Source of the DNA: Micrasema longulum
Lineage: Eukaryota > Arthropoda > Insecta > Trichoptera > Brachycentridae
DNA length: 64,000 nucleotides
Reading direction: 5' to 3'
NCBI GenBank assembly: GCA_022494885.1
Contig: JAGVSM010002916.1
Span: 62,001-126,000, forward strand
The translations under genes were made by a program, and so were the position numbers. The first letter of the stretch is position 1; each line of letters starts with the position of its first letter. This document shows, in pieces, positions 49,420-60,785 of this stretch. The notes under the pieces were generated by a model. That model made no database searches. It was not told the DNA's origin and saw nothing but the letters and a program-made list of their open reading frames with translations.

Positions 49420-50962
49420 CCGCCGGCTGAACTTCTAGACTTAGTAACACTGTACATAGAGAAGCTGCCAATTTGTAATTATCGAACTGTGAATACGCGA
49501 AGTGAATAGACTATTTAACCAATTCGAACAACTGCGCGCGGTGTCGCGTCGGCATGACGACGGGTTTGTTCAAACGAGAGAGTGCTTGACGCGAGAGGAC
49601 TGTTGTACTCTTAGTTGGAGTGATTTGGACTAGTGCGTACTAGGGAAGTGACTCGGTTGAAGAAGATTCAGTGGACGGAAGTCAGACAGTCAGGTTTCGG
49701 TCTCCGACGACTCCGCGTACAGGACCTGTACAGCTGCATAGACTAAACTAATTTATTCTGCATGTCTTACCCGCTAGTTTTTCACGAAGGAAATGTTTAG
49801 ATTTAAGGTGTATCTATGATTAAATCCAGGGCTGTGCGGCCCCGTGCCTCGTGTATATATATACATTCTGTAAATAATATTAGTCCCGAGTATAGAATGG
49901 ATGGGGCTTATTAGCCTGCTAGGGGGGTGACCGCTGTTAGCACTCGAGTTGTCTTCTTCCGTCTTGGTTATCGACCTTTATAGCATTGTATTGTTATACA
50001 TTTTACTTGTAATTGATTCTCGATCTAAATTTGTGTTCAAGAACGTGTGTATTCGTTTTATACACAGCATGTCCTTTTTATTTTAACAATTTTTAAATTG
50101 TGAAACTTATCGTACCTACTATTTTATAAATATGTTCATTCTCCAGTCTCGATTCTTCACTCTTCGTAATTCAGTGTAGAATCGTGACTGTTCGAATGAC
50201 TGATGTTTTACTGTTGATTGTTTGATTATGTCTCTTTATATGGTAATTGCATGTTAAAGATTATCGTAATTGAAAGTTGATAGCATTTTGGGAAGAAGAC
50301 GGCATGTGTTATGATCTCAGGCGAATCGAAATATCGACATTTTGATTCGTCTAACTCCCCGACTTACGAGCCCTGACATTTGCGAAAGTGAACATTTTAA
50401 AATGATGTGATCATGTTTTCTTAAGATTAAAAATATAATTTTACTTTTTTTTTTACTAAGTCAAGTCCCACTGAATCTCATTTAACGTGTTTTAATAACT
50501 TGATGTTATTTTGTAGAAGTCTTTCTGATTATACATATTATTAGTCTTGCTCCTGTGCCTCTGGAGAACATTCAGGTCTCATTGTTCGGTAGACAAGTCG
50601 CATCGAGGACACTTATTCCGACAACTTCCTTGCTCTGAATGTATTGCGGACAAAACTGAATATTGACTGATACTTTTATTTAGACTTTGTCCCCACTTTT
50701 TAACTAAATAAATTTTTACGTTGTTTTTACAAAATAGTCAGTATTCGAAACAGAAGTAGTATTTAATTTTTCTTCTTTTGAAGACATCGATGTTGAAATG
50801 TACGATTGTTGTATCGCTAAACCATGTTCCTGTTATGTAAATTATAAGTAACTTAATACGATTAGTTAAGTTGATGAAAACTAAGTCATTATAAACAAAA
50901 ATTATATCTAAAGTTTTATATCTAAAATCGCGACATCCGTTCTTTAAATATGCTCTCATTAA

Positions 50963-50968
50963 AATAAA
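50963..50968 (+). terminator. candidate proximal poly(A) signal
   Basis: AATAAA about 1.54 kb after the Delta stop. It would give a shorter 3' UTR retaining one Pumilio-like and one K-box-like word. Confidence 0.35.
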
Positions 50969-52085
50969 GTATTATCATTCCAAATACCTACTTACTTTGC
51001 TCTACGGGTTTCATTAACTTATATTATCATTAATTAAATAAATTATTCATGAATTTTTCTTCCGAAACGCTCGATTCAAATTTTAGTAGAACGATACTTA
51101 TTGTATCGGGTGTCCCGATTTTATCGTGTAGATTGTTAAATTTCACATCTTGTACTTAGCCAAATAGTTATTATATCGAATCATAATTAAATATTCCCAC
51201 TAGGAAACTGTTACTCAAATTTTAATTATAAATTCCAGTTGATAAATTATTATCGAATCAAAAGACTTAATGAGCGGATACGTTTTATTGTGACTCGCGT
51301 CTCATTCAAGGTATTTAGACAGAAGAGGCCAAAAATAATCAAACCAAAAAATATAATAAAAATGTTCGCATTTTGAAAAAACCTTGATCTGTCGATTTAC
51401 CCGCAGAGCCGATATGATGATATCCGCTTTTTTAAATAAAATAAATTAATATATCGATATCCTGTACTTTGTAAAATAAATATGGCCAGATCTAGACATT
51501 TTGTAATTATTTATGTAAATATTGATTAACCGACACATTGTCGCAATCAAGATCATTAATTATAGTATTTGTAATTAAAAGAAAATATAATTATATCAAT
51601 TATCAACATCATCATGTTTATTTTCATTTTGTAGTAATTCCAATTCAAGGAAAACCGATTTTGAAAAAAGCCTGTTAATTCAAAATTAGTTTAATTCTTG
51701 TAACTGAAGATGCAAATCAACCCTTTTTTGTAAATTATTATTTTTGTTATTAATATTATTATTTCTTCGCCCTTGTATTGTCTGTGTTCTAATTTATTAT
51801 AATTTAATCATTTTTTGTAAAATTTTCGACTGTTAAATAATTTAATTTATTCCTAAATTATTTGAATCATCGTGTCATCATGTATCGATTATATTACATG
51901 GATTTATTTTGGGTTGTTATTTGTACTTTTCAGTGTACAAGGAAACACTGTTTGCGAGAGGGTCTGTAATACAGTGTAGGAATATTTTCTCTCTGTATTG
52001 CTAACTATCCCCTACTTATGTGATGGTTCCTGATACATAATGTGACTACATAATAAAATTGAAAATGTGCGGTATTAAAAATGTT

Positions 52086-52091
52086 AATAAA
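52086..52091 (+). terminator. candidate distal poly(A) signal
   Basis: AATAAA at the edge of the repeat-free tract, 34 nt after another AATAAA (52052) and about 100 bp before the tRNA-like SINE. Confidence 0.35.
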
Positions 52092-52204
52092 ACATTGTTT
52101 ATTAAAAATATTTTTATCTTTGATTTTTCCCACACCCTGTACCCCACCCTACAAAAAGTGTACTTTTATTACTTATAGTACAATTTAAAAAAATATTTTT
52201 TTGA

Positions 52205-52290
52205 AATTTATGTCGCCTTAGTGCAGTACCACTGTAACACATTGTATTAAGGATCCCGGGTTCAATTCCCGAACGGGCACCATTTAAGGA
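52205..52290 (+). repeat. tRNA-like SINE head just beyond the Delta 3' UTR
   Basis: CCTTAGTGCAGTACCACTGT (A-box region) and GGGTTCAATTCCCGAAC (B-box arm with 5-bp stem). The acceptor ends do not pair as in a working tRNA, so it is called a SINE head. Confidence 0.55.
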
Positions 52291-52349
52291 ACGAAATTTA
52301 GCATTGCCTAAAGCAACTGACGAAATGCGGTAAAGTAAAACAAAGTTGC

Positions 52350-52440
52350 ATTTCATGTTGTCCGCCTCGTGGTTAGTGCATTTGCCTACCATTCTTAAGG
52401 TCCCGAGTTCGATTCTCGGCAAAATCAACGTAAAAAACAT
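52350..52440 (+). repeat. second tRNA-like SINE head (SINE-1 type)
   Basis: CTCGTGGTTAGTGCATTTGCC, TACCATTC and GAGTTCGATTCTCGGC follow the SINE-1 head layout seen at 8361-8428, in + orientation. Confidence 0.6.
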
Positions 52441-52649
52441 TGGATTTGAATACGTAAAATATGATTGATTGATATACCTATTCACGCCGCCCAAAATATT
52501 TAAACAATAATAAAATAAAGCGGCTGAACTTGGTAATTCATTAAGCGTTTTTTTTGTGAAAAAAATTGGTGAAACACGAGATAACTTCGATGATTTCGAA
52601 AATAAAGCCAAACTGTCCTGTATATGAATACGAAAGAGATTTTTGACGC

Positions 52650-53245
52650 AATCGGAAGCGTAAGCTACTTCCTGGTGAGACTAAGCCGCAGCGAGACTTA
52701 TTTTCGGAATCTCTAAGTTCAGTCATATCACTCCACTACTTCGGGAGCTACACTGGCTACGTTTTCCACAGAGGGTCGAATACAAACTCTGTTGGCTTAT
52801 GTATAAGTCACTGCACAACTCGGCTCCGGAATATCTAAGGGAACTATGCATTCCAGATGAACTAGCTGACAGGCGTCTCACGCTTAGATCAGCTACGTCT
52901 ACGGCGAGAGGAAAAGTTATTATACCTCTACGCAAACAGCGCACTAAATTTGTGAACGCGCATTTGCGGTCGCAGGCCCTATGGCATGGAATGCTCTCCC
53001 AGCAGAGGTGAGGCTGTGAAAGTGAAGTGATGTTTCGGAAAAAACTTAAAACCCACTTGTTCTCTAAATCATTTGAATAAATCCGTAGCACGTGACAACA
53101 AAATCAATTATTTTAGTTAAATTACAAATTTAAAAGCTTCAATTAAATTAACTTTACAATAGAATCACCATGTAAAGCGCCCTTGAGGTATTTTATTACG
53201 AAAATGGCGCTATATAAGTTATCCACAATAAATAAATAATACGGA
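52650..53245 (+). pseudogene. L2-clade LINE reverse transcriptase C-terminus and 3' end
   Basis: Translations give CGSE/AARLIFGIS-type sequence, then LHWLRFPQRVEYKLCWLMYK, SLHNSAPEYLRELCIPDELA, DRRLTLRSATSTARGK and ALWHGMLS. This is the HWLP...APxYL...LRS...WN layout of L2/CR1 LINEs, broken by frameshifts. The 3' UTR ends in TGTAAAGCGCCCTTGAG, GGCGCTATATAAGTTATCC and AATAAATAAATAA, identical in plan to 7185-7275. 5'-truncated. Confidence 0.85.
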
Positions 53246-53439
53246 TGGAGAGATGCAGCAAAAGAATGGTCGGGAAAACCTCAGAACCACTACACTTGAA
53301 AGGGGCGGCTGGTACAACACGGCCTAGGGCGGCCGAGACTGCAAATCCGCCCCTGGTTGTAATGAGCGCAAATGATACTCGTACAACAAGCTCATTTAAT
53401 AATTTCAATTTTAAGCAAGTTTGTCTTGCATAGTATATG

Positions 53440-54250
53440 ACCAACTCCTTTAAGGGGGCGGGCCATTTTTTCTTTTGCAAATATTTCGGGGGCAAATAAA
53501 TCCAGCCAGTCCGCAAGCATTTGGACATACTCAAACATTGTTGAATTACTACCTGGTAAAAGAAGAAGTATAAAAATTGGAAAATTGTTTTCAGGCGTTG
53601 CCTAGTAGGTGATTTGGTTCAGCCGGATGAATCTCACCCACGTGATTCGATTTCATTTTATTTATTCCTATATATGTACATTACAAAATGGAATACCTTA
53701 ATTCATACATATAGAAATAATTAGGCATATATAAAAAAACACATTAGTATACATAATATACAAAGAATAATATGTTAAAAAAGTAAGAGAATCTTGTAAC
53801 GAAAAACTCCCTCAGAGACGTGAAAAATGTCAATGTCCAAAGTGATATTGTTTAACATAGAGATAGCCCTTCCAACAGGCATAACCATTGGCAGGTTGGT
53901 CCTGTATATTGGAATGCGAAACATTCTATGCTGACACTGTCTAAGGTAATTATCAGGAACATAAAAGCCAATGCTCCGCATAATTTCAGGGTTGTCAATA
54001 ATACCGCGCAACAATCGAAAGAAGTGCGTTGTTAAATACACATTCCTTCTAGTGATAAAGGTTTCAGCTCTTTTACTTCACAACAGATGGAAGAGTTGAG
54101 GAAATGTGGATGTTCAAACATGGGCAGAATGGTGAATGTTACACAGTGTGTAAAGTGGCCATCTAAACCAGCCAATGACAGGTCATAAGCCCTGTAAATG
54201 CCTAGACTTCCATATTCCCTTCTCAAAAATGTTTTCCCTCTCAGTTGAAA
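53440..54250 (+). repeat. dispersed A/B repeat interrupted by a LINE fragment
   Basis: The B module (AATCCAGCCAGTCCGCAAGC, TTTGGACATACTCAAACATT) and the start of A (CAGGCGTTGCCTAGTAGGTG) end near 53645. A resumes near 54057 (AAGGTTTCAGCTC) and runs through GTTACACAGTGTGTAAAGT to about 54250. The gap is filled by the minus-strand LINE end below. Confidence 0.75.
53650..54050 (-). pseudogene. CR1/jockey-type LINE 3' end, minus strand
   Basis: The minus-strand frame 54041-53775 reads RLLRGIIDNPEIMRSIGFYV, PDNYLRQCQHRMFRIPIYRT and NLPMVMPVGRAISMLNN, the conserved C-terminal cap that follows RT in CR1/jockey-type LINEs. A second copy is at 63340-63636. It is nested in the A-module repeat. Confidence 0.75.
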
Positions 54251-54361
54251 TAAATTGAAAAATAAGTATCAGTTCAGTTCAGTGCTGAAATACGGCGTTT
54301 ATTGGCAAAATATTAAAGTATATAATTGCAATACAAAATAAAACAAAGTATTCGACATGTA

Positions 54362-54560
54362 AACATTGCAAGTTAATAATCCTAGCAGCTTCTGTAGATA
54401 CATAAATGCCTGTTCTAAATTAAATTATATAATATATGTAGCTTTAGAAGCAAACTTACAAATCTCCATTGAAGGAGTTACTGAGATATTCGCGAAACAC
54501 TTTGAAAAAAGATTTATGAGATTTCCAATTATGTTTCACCAACTCAATGGAGAATAGAGA
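54362..54560 (+). pseudogene. LINE linker fragment between endonuclease and RT
   Basis: Reads NNPSSFCRYINACSK ... GVTEIFAKHFEKRF, matching the NPKxFWxFIN ... EIAxxFAxHFxxVF pattern found just upstream of RT in jockey/L2-type LINEs. Only about 60 codons remain. Confidence 0.6.
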
Positions 54561-54720
54561 ATGCTGAAAATTTGCAATGTCAAGTATGATTGAAATTTGG
54601 TTTTGCAAAATTGAGAGACGGTTTTGAATTACGCCATTATTTAAGTAGGTAAGTTTTTATGTATAGTTTATTTTGGCTAACTAATTTTCTGTTTTTGGTG
54701 GAGATTTCTAAGTTTGCTTC
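54447..54720. repeat. 22-bp inverted repeat inside a LINE remnant
   Basis: 54447-54468 (GAAGCAAACTTACAAATCTC...) and 54699-54720 are complementary at 21 of 22 positions, 230 bp apart. Confidence 0.65.
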
Positions 54721-54724
54721 AAAT

Positions 54725-55900
54725 ACCCTCATATACACTAAAATTAATACATTACAATATTAATAAACATGAAGACATTACAATACTTAAAACATTAATG
54801 AAAAAGTTAAAAATTAAAAAAATTCATGATTGGAAGCATTTCTGAAGGCTTCTTTCGGAAGACCCTTTAGCTGCTCTGTTGTGGCCCTCTAAATGTCGGG
54901 ACAGGTTTGAAAACGTTTTCCTTTTAGCAGGGTTTTGTTTGGGACGATTAAAGTGATTGATTTGATATTCACGATTTAATTCAATGAAAACGGTCTGACA
55001 AAAATCCAATTTCATAGTCCCACTGGCTAGGTAATCGAAGCGGGCCTTCTTTTTTTTATTATTATCTAAGAAAAACAATACATTTCCATGTAGCAGGATT
55101 AGATTATTTAGTTTAAGTTTATTAGCATTTTTTTTTCAAATTGAATTTTAATAGTTTTGATGATAATCTATAATTTATCTAAAAATTGTACCAAATAGCT
55201 TACAGTATCAATAGTAACAATAATAACGTTAAATAAATTGTCGAATATTGATGCTTTTAAACTTTAAATACAATTTGTTGTGACCTTAGAATAATAAACT
55301 AATACAGTAGTCGCCCATACGGAGGAACACCATTCTATGATTATTGACCACGAGTTTAGCTACTTTTTATTACAGCAATTCAACGGGCCGTAGGTACCTA
55401 AGTTAAGAATTTGCAAGCGGAAACCGAAACCGTCCATTACACGTTTATTGTCAAACTAAAAACCAAACTACAATCAAACCAACAATTTGGAACGCTTTTG
55501 TTCTTTGCAAAAGAGCTTAAAGGCTTCTCTAGAGAATTATTTCTCTGAGGTTATGAAAGATTAATCATTTTTATTTTTGTTGTCCTGCGTTTTAACGATG
55601 AATCAAAACGACGAATATCCCTTTCAACCCTTAGTTACGTCTTCGCTACAACTCCCAGAACTCAGACAAATGCCACACACAGACAGATCAGATCAGTCAC
55701 ACGAGATTAGTTAGATGAGAAAATGATCAATGTTTACTACCTTCGTGATCCATGGCGGGTTAGTTTACTGCTTAGATCTTCCGATAAAGGACCGAGAGAT
55801 CGATTCAAAGAATGTCTATCATCGAGAGAAAGAAATTAGGAACGGTTGGTAGGTACAAGTTTTTTTATCGTAAAAACTTTATAAGTATTATTTATTTTGT
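54725..55900. other. intergenic, no gene seen
   Basis: AT-rich. A minus-strand frame at 54824-55078 reads like a degraded LINE or unknown fragment (CFQS...RHLEGHNRAAKG) but I cannot assign it. Confidence 0.45.
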
Positions 55901-55914
55901 TTTATTCAAAAATA

Positions 55915-56135
55915 CACTATCATCCTCATTCCCCCTACGAGCAGCGTATTTAGATCATCTGTTACATGAACGTAATGCGGTCAGCCTTACGCTTTATATG
56001 CCAGTCCAGGAACAATGAAATATTGCAGTTCAAACAACGTTGGAATATTAATTCCACATCACTTTTGTCAGAAATCGAACACAGGACCTTAAGAATAGTA
56101 GTTAAGAGCGTCAACCACTACACAACGAGACGTTC
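55915..56135 (-). mobile_element. SINE-1 copy
   Basis: GAGCAGCGTATTTAGATCAT, GCCAGTCCAGGAACAATGA and AAATCGAACACAGGACCTTAA are the body and reversed B-box of SINE-1. Confidence 0.65.
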
Positions 56136-56139
56136 TTAC

Positions 56140-57115
56140 ACTTATCTCCACTCGATTCCCTGATAAGGTTTTTTATAAATTTCTGATTGATCTAAATGAA
56201 ACTTAAAAAACAAACCATTTTTTTAGTAGAACATAGTTTTCTTCAGCTTTTTTATCATAATCATTTTAATTTTAATATTGAGAAAATATTGTTCAGCAAA
56301 CGCTTTACAATCTACAACAATGTCCTTTCTTCACTATTATAGGCTAAATTATTTTCCATGATAAGTCACGTTCAGGGAACAAGAAAAGAATTTTATTTTT
56401 AAACTTTTTATTATTTTTTTATAAACTGAACATTCAAGATACTTAATAAAGAAAATACTAAAAAAATTCTCATAAAGTCACCTACCATATATTATGATAA
56501 GAGTACAATTTGAAGGCATATTAAACAAACTAAGGTATTAGATATTGTTTTTTTAATACATAAAGTGTGCCTGCGCATCAAGTCACAATACGATATTATG
56601 TGAACAAATTGAATAAGGTAAGTAATTGGAAATAATTATTTTTCCCACAGCTGTTCAATTCACATACACAGCAACATACGCTTTTTCTTAATTATTTTTA
56701 CATCTTGAGATTTAATTAATATGATAAACGTTACTTTAATACGTTCATTAATCGTAAGAGAGGTTTTTATCTACAGCAATCAGACCGAAAACAAAGATAT
56801 TTTCGTAAATCAAACATATCTTACACTTATATTAGCTATAAAATAGGAATACAATGAACGGTAACTAAATATATATGGATTTACTCACACGTAACATTTT
56901 AATAGAGTTAACAGTGGTAAGGCTGTGAAAATAAGAAGGTTAATCTTTCAGCCCGGCGAATATTATAATAAACTTGTCATAATTAAAATCTTATAGAAAA
57001 TACAAACATTTGTAAAATTCAATATTCCGACTCGTAGATTGAGAAACAATGAAGTACTGTTCATCGATCAGCATAGAACAAACTATGGCCTAAATTCTCC
57101 AATGACCCGCCTTTG
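56140..57115. other. AT-rich intergenic DNA
   Basis: No gene or repeat recognised. Confidence 0.55.
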
Positions 57116-57125
57116 TCGTATTGTT

Positions 57126-57215
57126 AACTCAAGACAGGATCTGGACTTTTTTGGTTTAAGTTTACAACGATTTAAACGAGCACTAAATAAATAGTCCAGA
57201 TCTTGTCTCGATGTC
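57126..57215. repeat. imperfect palindrome around CCAGATCTTGTC
   Basis: CAAGACAGGATCTGGACTTTT and AATAGTCCAGATCTTGTCTC form an inverted repeat with a 45-nt spacer. A diverged half (GACCAGATCTTGTCTTGGGA) lies in Delta intron 2 at about 29854-29873. Confidence 0.55.
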
Positions 57216-57320
57216 CCTTATGTTTGTCAATGCTTCTTTTCTTTTTTTAAATGTTTTAAACTATTCTTTTATTGTAATATTTAAACCCTATAAATTGTAT
57301 ATACATGGACAATGTCCGTT

Positions 57321-57590
<270 letters not shown>

Positions 57591-57667
57591 GACAAGTAAG
57601 GTCTACTAACAAAAACTAGGATAGGCAGAGGCCCATTTGTATCGGCCAAATCCACACTACGCCGATG

Positions 57668-57815
57668 CGGTAAAATTAGGGTGGATTATTACATTTACAT
57701 ATGTTTTTTATTCAGTGACTACTGTCAGGAAAAAAGCTCCACAATAAAATCAAGATATATAAGTCAGCCAGTGGAGTGGTTGGGGCGTTTGCCTGGCATT
57801 AAATAAATAAAAATA
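57668..57815 (+). repeat. SINE-like repeat (family 3), second copy
   Basis: CGGTAAAATTAGGGTGGATT through GGGGCGTTTGCCTGGCATTAAAT, matching 22324-22450. Confidence 0.6.
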
Positions 57816-57829
57816 ATAAATCACTTTTT

Positions 57830-58600
57830 TTTTATTTGCAGTAACCTTATATACTTCCGATAGTCTCACTCAAATAACGATCTTTCCAGAGTTGAAGGAT
57901 CCTGCTTCTTACTTTCCTTTTAGCAAAGCTGAGCGGGAAATTGGTGAAATCGGGGGCTGTCTTCTTGAGCGTAGCCTCCCGAGCCTTTTCGTCAGACTTT
58001 TCGTTGCCAAAGATTCCGCTTATTTTATTTTATTTTATTTTATTTGGGATTTTTACAGCTATTACATAAACAAAATAAGTAAAAAAATCTTAACAATACT
58101 AAATCCAATTAAAAAAATCCACTGTAAATATAATGACACATAATATATATGAAAAGAAGTTTAGTAATTGTATTTGTGTGACGTTTGTATTTATGTGTAT
58201 GTGAATGTGTGTATGCGTGAATGAATGAGGGAGAAGATACATGTGCGTGTGGGAATGAATGAAGGAGAGGGTGCGTGTGTGTGGGTGCGTAAGTATAAAA
58301 AAATAATTGTTTAAAACTTGTAAATTGTATTAAAAATGGTACAACAAAGAGCTTAGTAAAAAGTTAGAAACCTTTTTGTTAAAATTCAAATGACGAAATG
58401 ATATAAATTGTTTTTTTTTTTAAAGTATGTTAAATTTCAAAAACGTATTCTGAAAAAAAAAAGAAAAGCATTTTATTTTAAAATTTAATATTTATTTTAA
58501 AATTATCCAGCCGATGTACACGTCCTGGTGTCTGCATCGTAGATTCTGGATATCTGTTCTGATGTCCATTACAATTTCGGTCAGTTATTGCATGGACGCC
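57830..58600. other. intergenic with simple repeats
   Basis: 57880-58010 has a GC-richer patch of uncertain origin. A TTTTA pentamer run is at about 58020-58046 and a TG/GAATG-rich tract at 58170-58290. No supported gene. Confidence 0.45.
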
Positions 58601-58614
58601 AGATTTGCAATCTG

Positions 58615-58815
58615 TTAGTAACTAAAATATTTTTCCCTACCATTTTTCATGCCGATGATTTCAGGAGAATGTAGAATGCTGGTTACGAGCTCTCCCAGAT
58701 GCTTACGGGTCATGGTGGGTTCATGAGCTACCTGCATCCCTTCAAGCTCTCCGAGATTGACAGCTGCCCATGCGACGATGAAACTCCTTAAGATGTCCCT
58801 CACTGATGCATTGCC
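58615..58815 (-). other. unrecognised protein-like frame (possible exon or element fragment)
   Basis: The minus-strand frame reads KRGNASVRDILRSFIVAWAA, VNLGELEGMQVAHEPTMTRK and HLGELVTSILHSPEIIG. Composition and third-position use look protein-like, and the flanks are AT-rich. I do not recognise the family. It has no convincing start and could be an exon, a retrocopy or part of a transposon. Confidence 0.35.
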
Positions 58816-58824
58816 TCTTTTTCA

Positions 58825-59054
58825 GCTTTCAAAGACAACAGCTGGAGGCGCGATGCAGATGCGAAGATCTATGCGACATACCATCGGTGATTGGTAATAA
58901 AGAACTCACACCAGAGGTAGTATCATACATGGTCAATGTAGTGCAGGCAATTGAAATAAACCAAAGTAGGAAACAAAATGCCGAACACTCCTCGAGTGAA
59001 ACGGAAGACCTGTTGACTACTGCCAACAGGTCGGCTTCTCCTGAAAAGTTTTAA
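58825..59054 (+). other. unrecognised frame, possible terminal exon
   Basis: After a good acceptor (CCTCTTTTTCAG, ending at about 58826) the + strand is open for about 75 codons. It contains RQQLEARCRCEDLCDIPSVI, NKELTPEVVSYMVNVVQAIE and SSSETEDLLTTANRSASPEK, then TAA. The polar, acidic/serine-rich end resembles a real protein terminus. No upstream exon of the same gene is seen in the window. It adjoins the minus-strand frame above, and only one of the two is likely to be coding. Confidence 0.35.
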
Positions 59055-59059
59055 GTGGT

Positions 59060-60515
59060 TTTCTCTCCGCATGAGCAAATGCTGATAAGTTTCTGATTGG
59101 CTCACATTAGTATATCCTTCCTGATTCCAACAGTTTAGATAATTTTTAAAGAAATTTAATTGCAGAAAACCTTGAATATTATAAGCAAGGTAAATAAGAA
59201 AGCAATTCCCATATATATATTTTTAAAACTTGTATATACATTTTTTGGGGACAGAGGCACAGATTATAGTGACACAATCAGGAACGACCCGAGTGAGCCG
59301 AAAATCTGTGTTGAGTTGGGGCACGGCTTATTCCCTTAAAAAAGTATAAAAAATATAATCATAAAAACAAAATATAAAACACTCGGGTATATTTAAAAAA
59401 ATCGTATACATTTAGACCCTTAATTTACTATGAAAAATAAAATAACAGAAGACTAAAACATATTATTAAACTGTATTCTTCATCCGCCTGGACACGGACG
59501 GGGAAATCATTTAACTATTCATGATCATAAGTTTGATGTAGGTACCTACGTGATTCTTTTGATGTTTTTTTTAACGGCATTATTTTAATTTTAAATGGAC
59601 TATTTTTCACCTTTTCACATCATTTTGTTTATGGTTTAATTTAGGTAACGTAAGTTTGAAAGCGTAAATAATTTATTTTGATTTCTTTGGGTCGTACCGA
59701 TTGCGAGTTTAATAAATTTAATTGGATAATCGCACTTCGTAAACACTGATTTATTTTTTTAAAACGTGTATTTTGACGCGTGTCAAAATCTGAATGATCG
59801 TATAAATAATACTATTTAGTTCGGCTTTCATTAAAACGCGTCATTTATTTGTCATCGTGTCTCATTTATGGAAAATACGAGGCTCAAGAGTAAATATTTA
59901 TCTACGATAAATAATGTCTTCACAGAGAGCCGAAAGAATTTCCGTACTTGATGGTGACTTCGGCTTAGCCAACATTGCGATACAAGGTGTAGGCACTCGG
60001 GGCGGTGTCACCAGTTACAAGACTCAACCCTTCGTTTCGTGACATTTTTTGAAAAATCATTATCATCAAATCAAAATGACATTTTAAAAAAATCACTTTG
60101 ATAGCATTTTGTGTAGCCGATTACAGGAAAAATAATTTTGCAAAACAGCGTTTAAATGTTTATATTTTAATCAAAAATATATATCTTACAAATATGCACC
60201 ATAATGACGATAACAATAAAAACATACTTAATAAAATTTAAGGAACTTCTATAAAATGAAATCAGACCCGGAATGATTTGAAGCAACTTTTTTTGAAGAA
60301 CTCTTAATTTTAAAAAAAACACTTTTTATTATTTAAGTTTCATAAATTACGCGCTCCTCAAGTCTTGAATGACTCGTAATTGCAGTTATTTTCCTCAATA
60401 AACTGAAAACATTTATGCATAAGCTGAGAAGAGATTAATTTAATCGAATTATTTTACATACTATGAACGCCTGAAAACGATTTTCGATTTTTTAAACATC
60501 GTCCACTGCGTTTGT
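59060..60515. other. intergenic, no gene seen
   Basis: AT-rich except 59870-60050, where a short open stretch exists without family resemblance. Confidence 0.5.
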
Positions 60516-60517
60516 AA

Positions 60518-60665
60518 ACCAAATGCAGCGTATTGCGATCATCTGATGTTTCAAAGTAAGGTGATCAGTCTCACGCTTCAGGTGCTAGTCCAAGAACAAT
60601 TAAACATTGCAGTTTAAGCAACCTTTGAAATCAGTATTTTAAGTCTACTCTGCCAGGAATCTCCA
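60518..60665 (-). repeat. SINE-1 body copy
   Basis: GCAGCGTATTGCGATCATC, AAGGTGATCAGTCTCACGC and GCTAGTCCAAGAACAATTA match the SINE-1 body; the head is decayed. Confidence 0.6.
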
Positions 60666-60785
60666 AGTGTCTTAGTAAAATAAAACCTCAAATACATGTA
60701 TTTGATATTTAAAAAATATGACATATCTGGGTAGGCAATCATACCCAAATACAAGTAAAGAGCACATTCATAACAATGTTTTGAT

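Larger units (their letters stand above)
49420..52110 (+). other. probable Delta 3' UTR
   Basis: About 2.7 kb free of dispersed repeats follows the stop, in contrast to the flank beyond 52190. Poly(A) signals AATAAA lie at 50963-50968, 51475-51480, 52052-52057 and 52086-52091. The last pair precedes the first SINE and makes a plausible distal end. Pumilio-type TGTAAATA words are at 49869-49876 and 51514-51521, and K-box-type TGTGAT words at 50406-50411 and 52019-52024. The real end is inferred, not seen. Confidence 0.55.

Noticed and set aside
52205..52290. A functional tRNA gene on the plus strand.
   Set aside because: The T-arm is good but there is no proper acceptor or anticodon stem.
58240..58255. 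TGTGGGAA at 58248 and TTCCCACA near 52126 and 56644 as Su(H) sites.
   Set aside because: They match only the looser consensus and lie in simple sequence or AT-rich flank outside the gene.
59930..60045. Possible alternative last exon of Delta (frame reading RAERISVLDGDFGLA after TCTTCACAGAG).
   Set aside because: Phase fits only if the second AG of a tandem acceptor is used. The distance is 10 kb past the real terminal exon, and the RxSxL match to insect Delta is already provided by exon 6.
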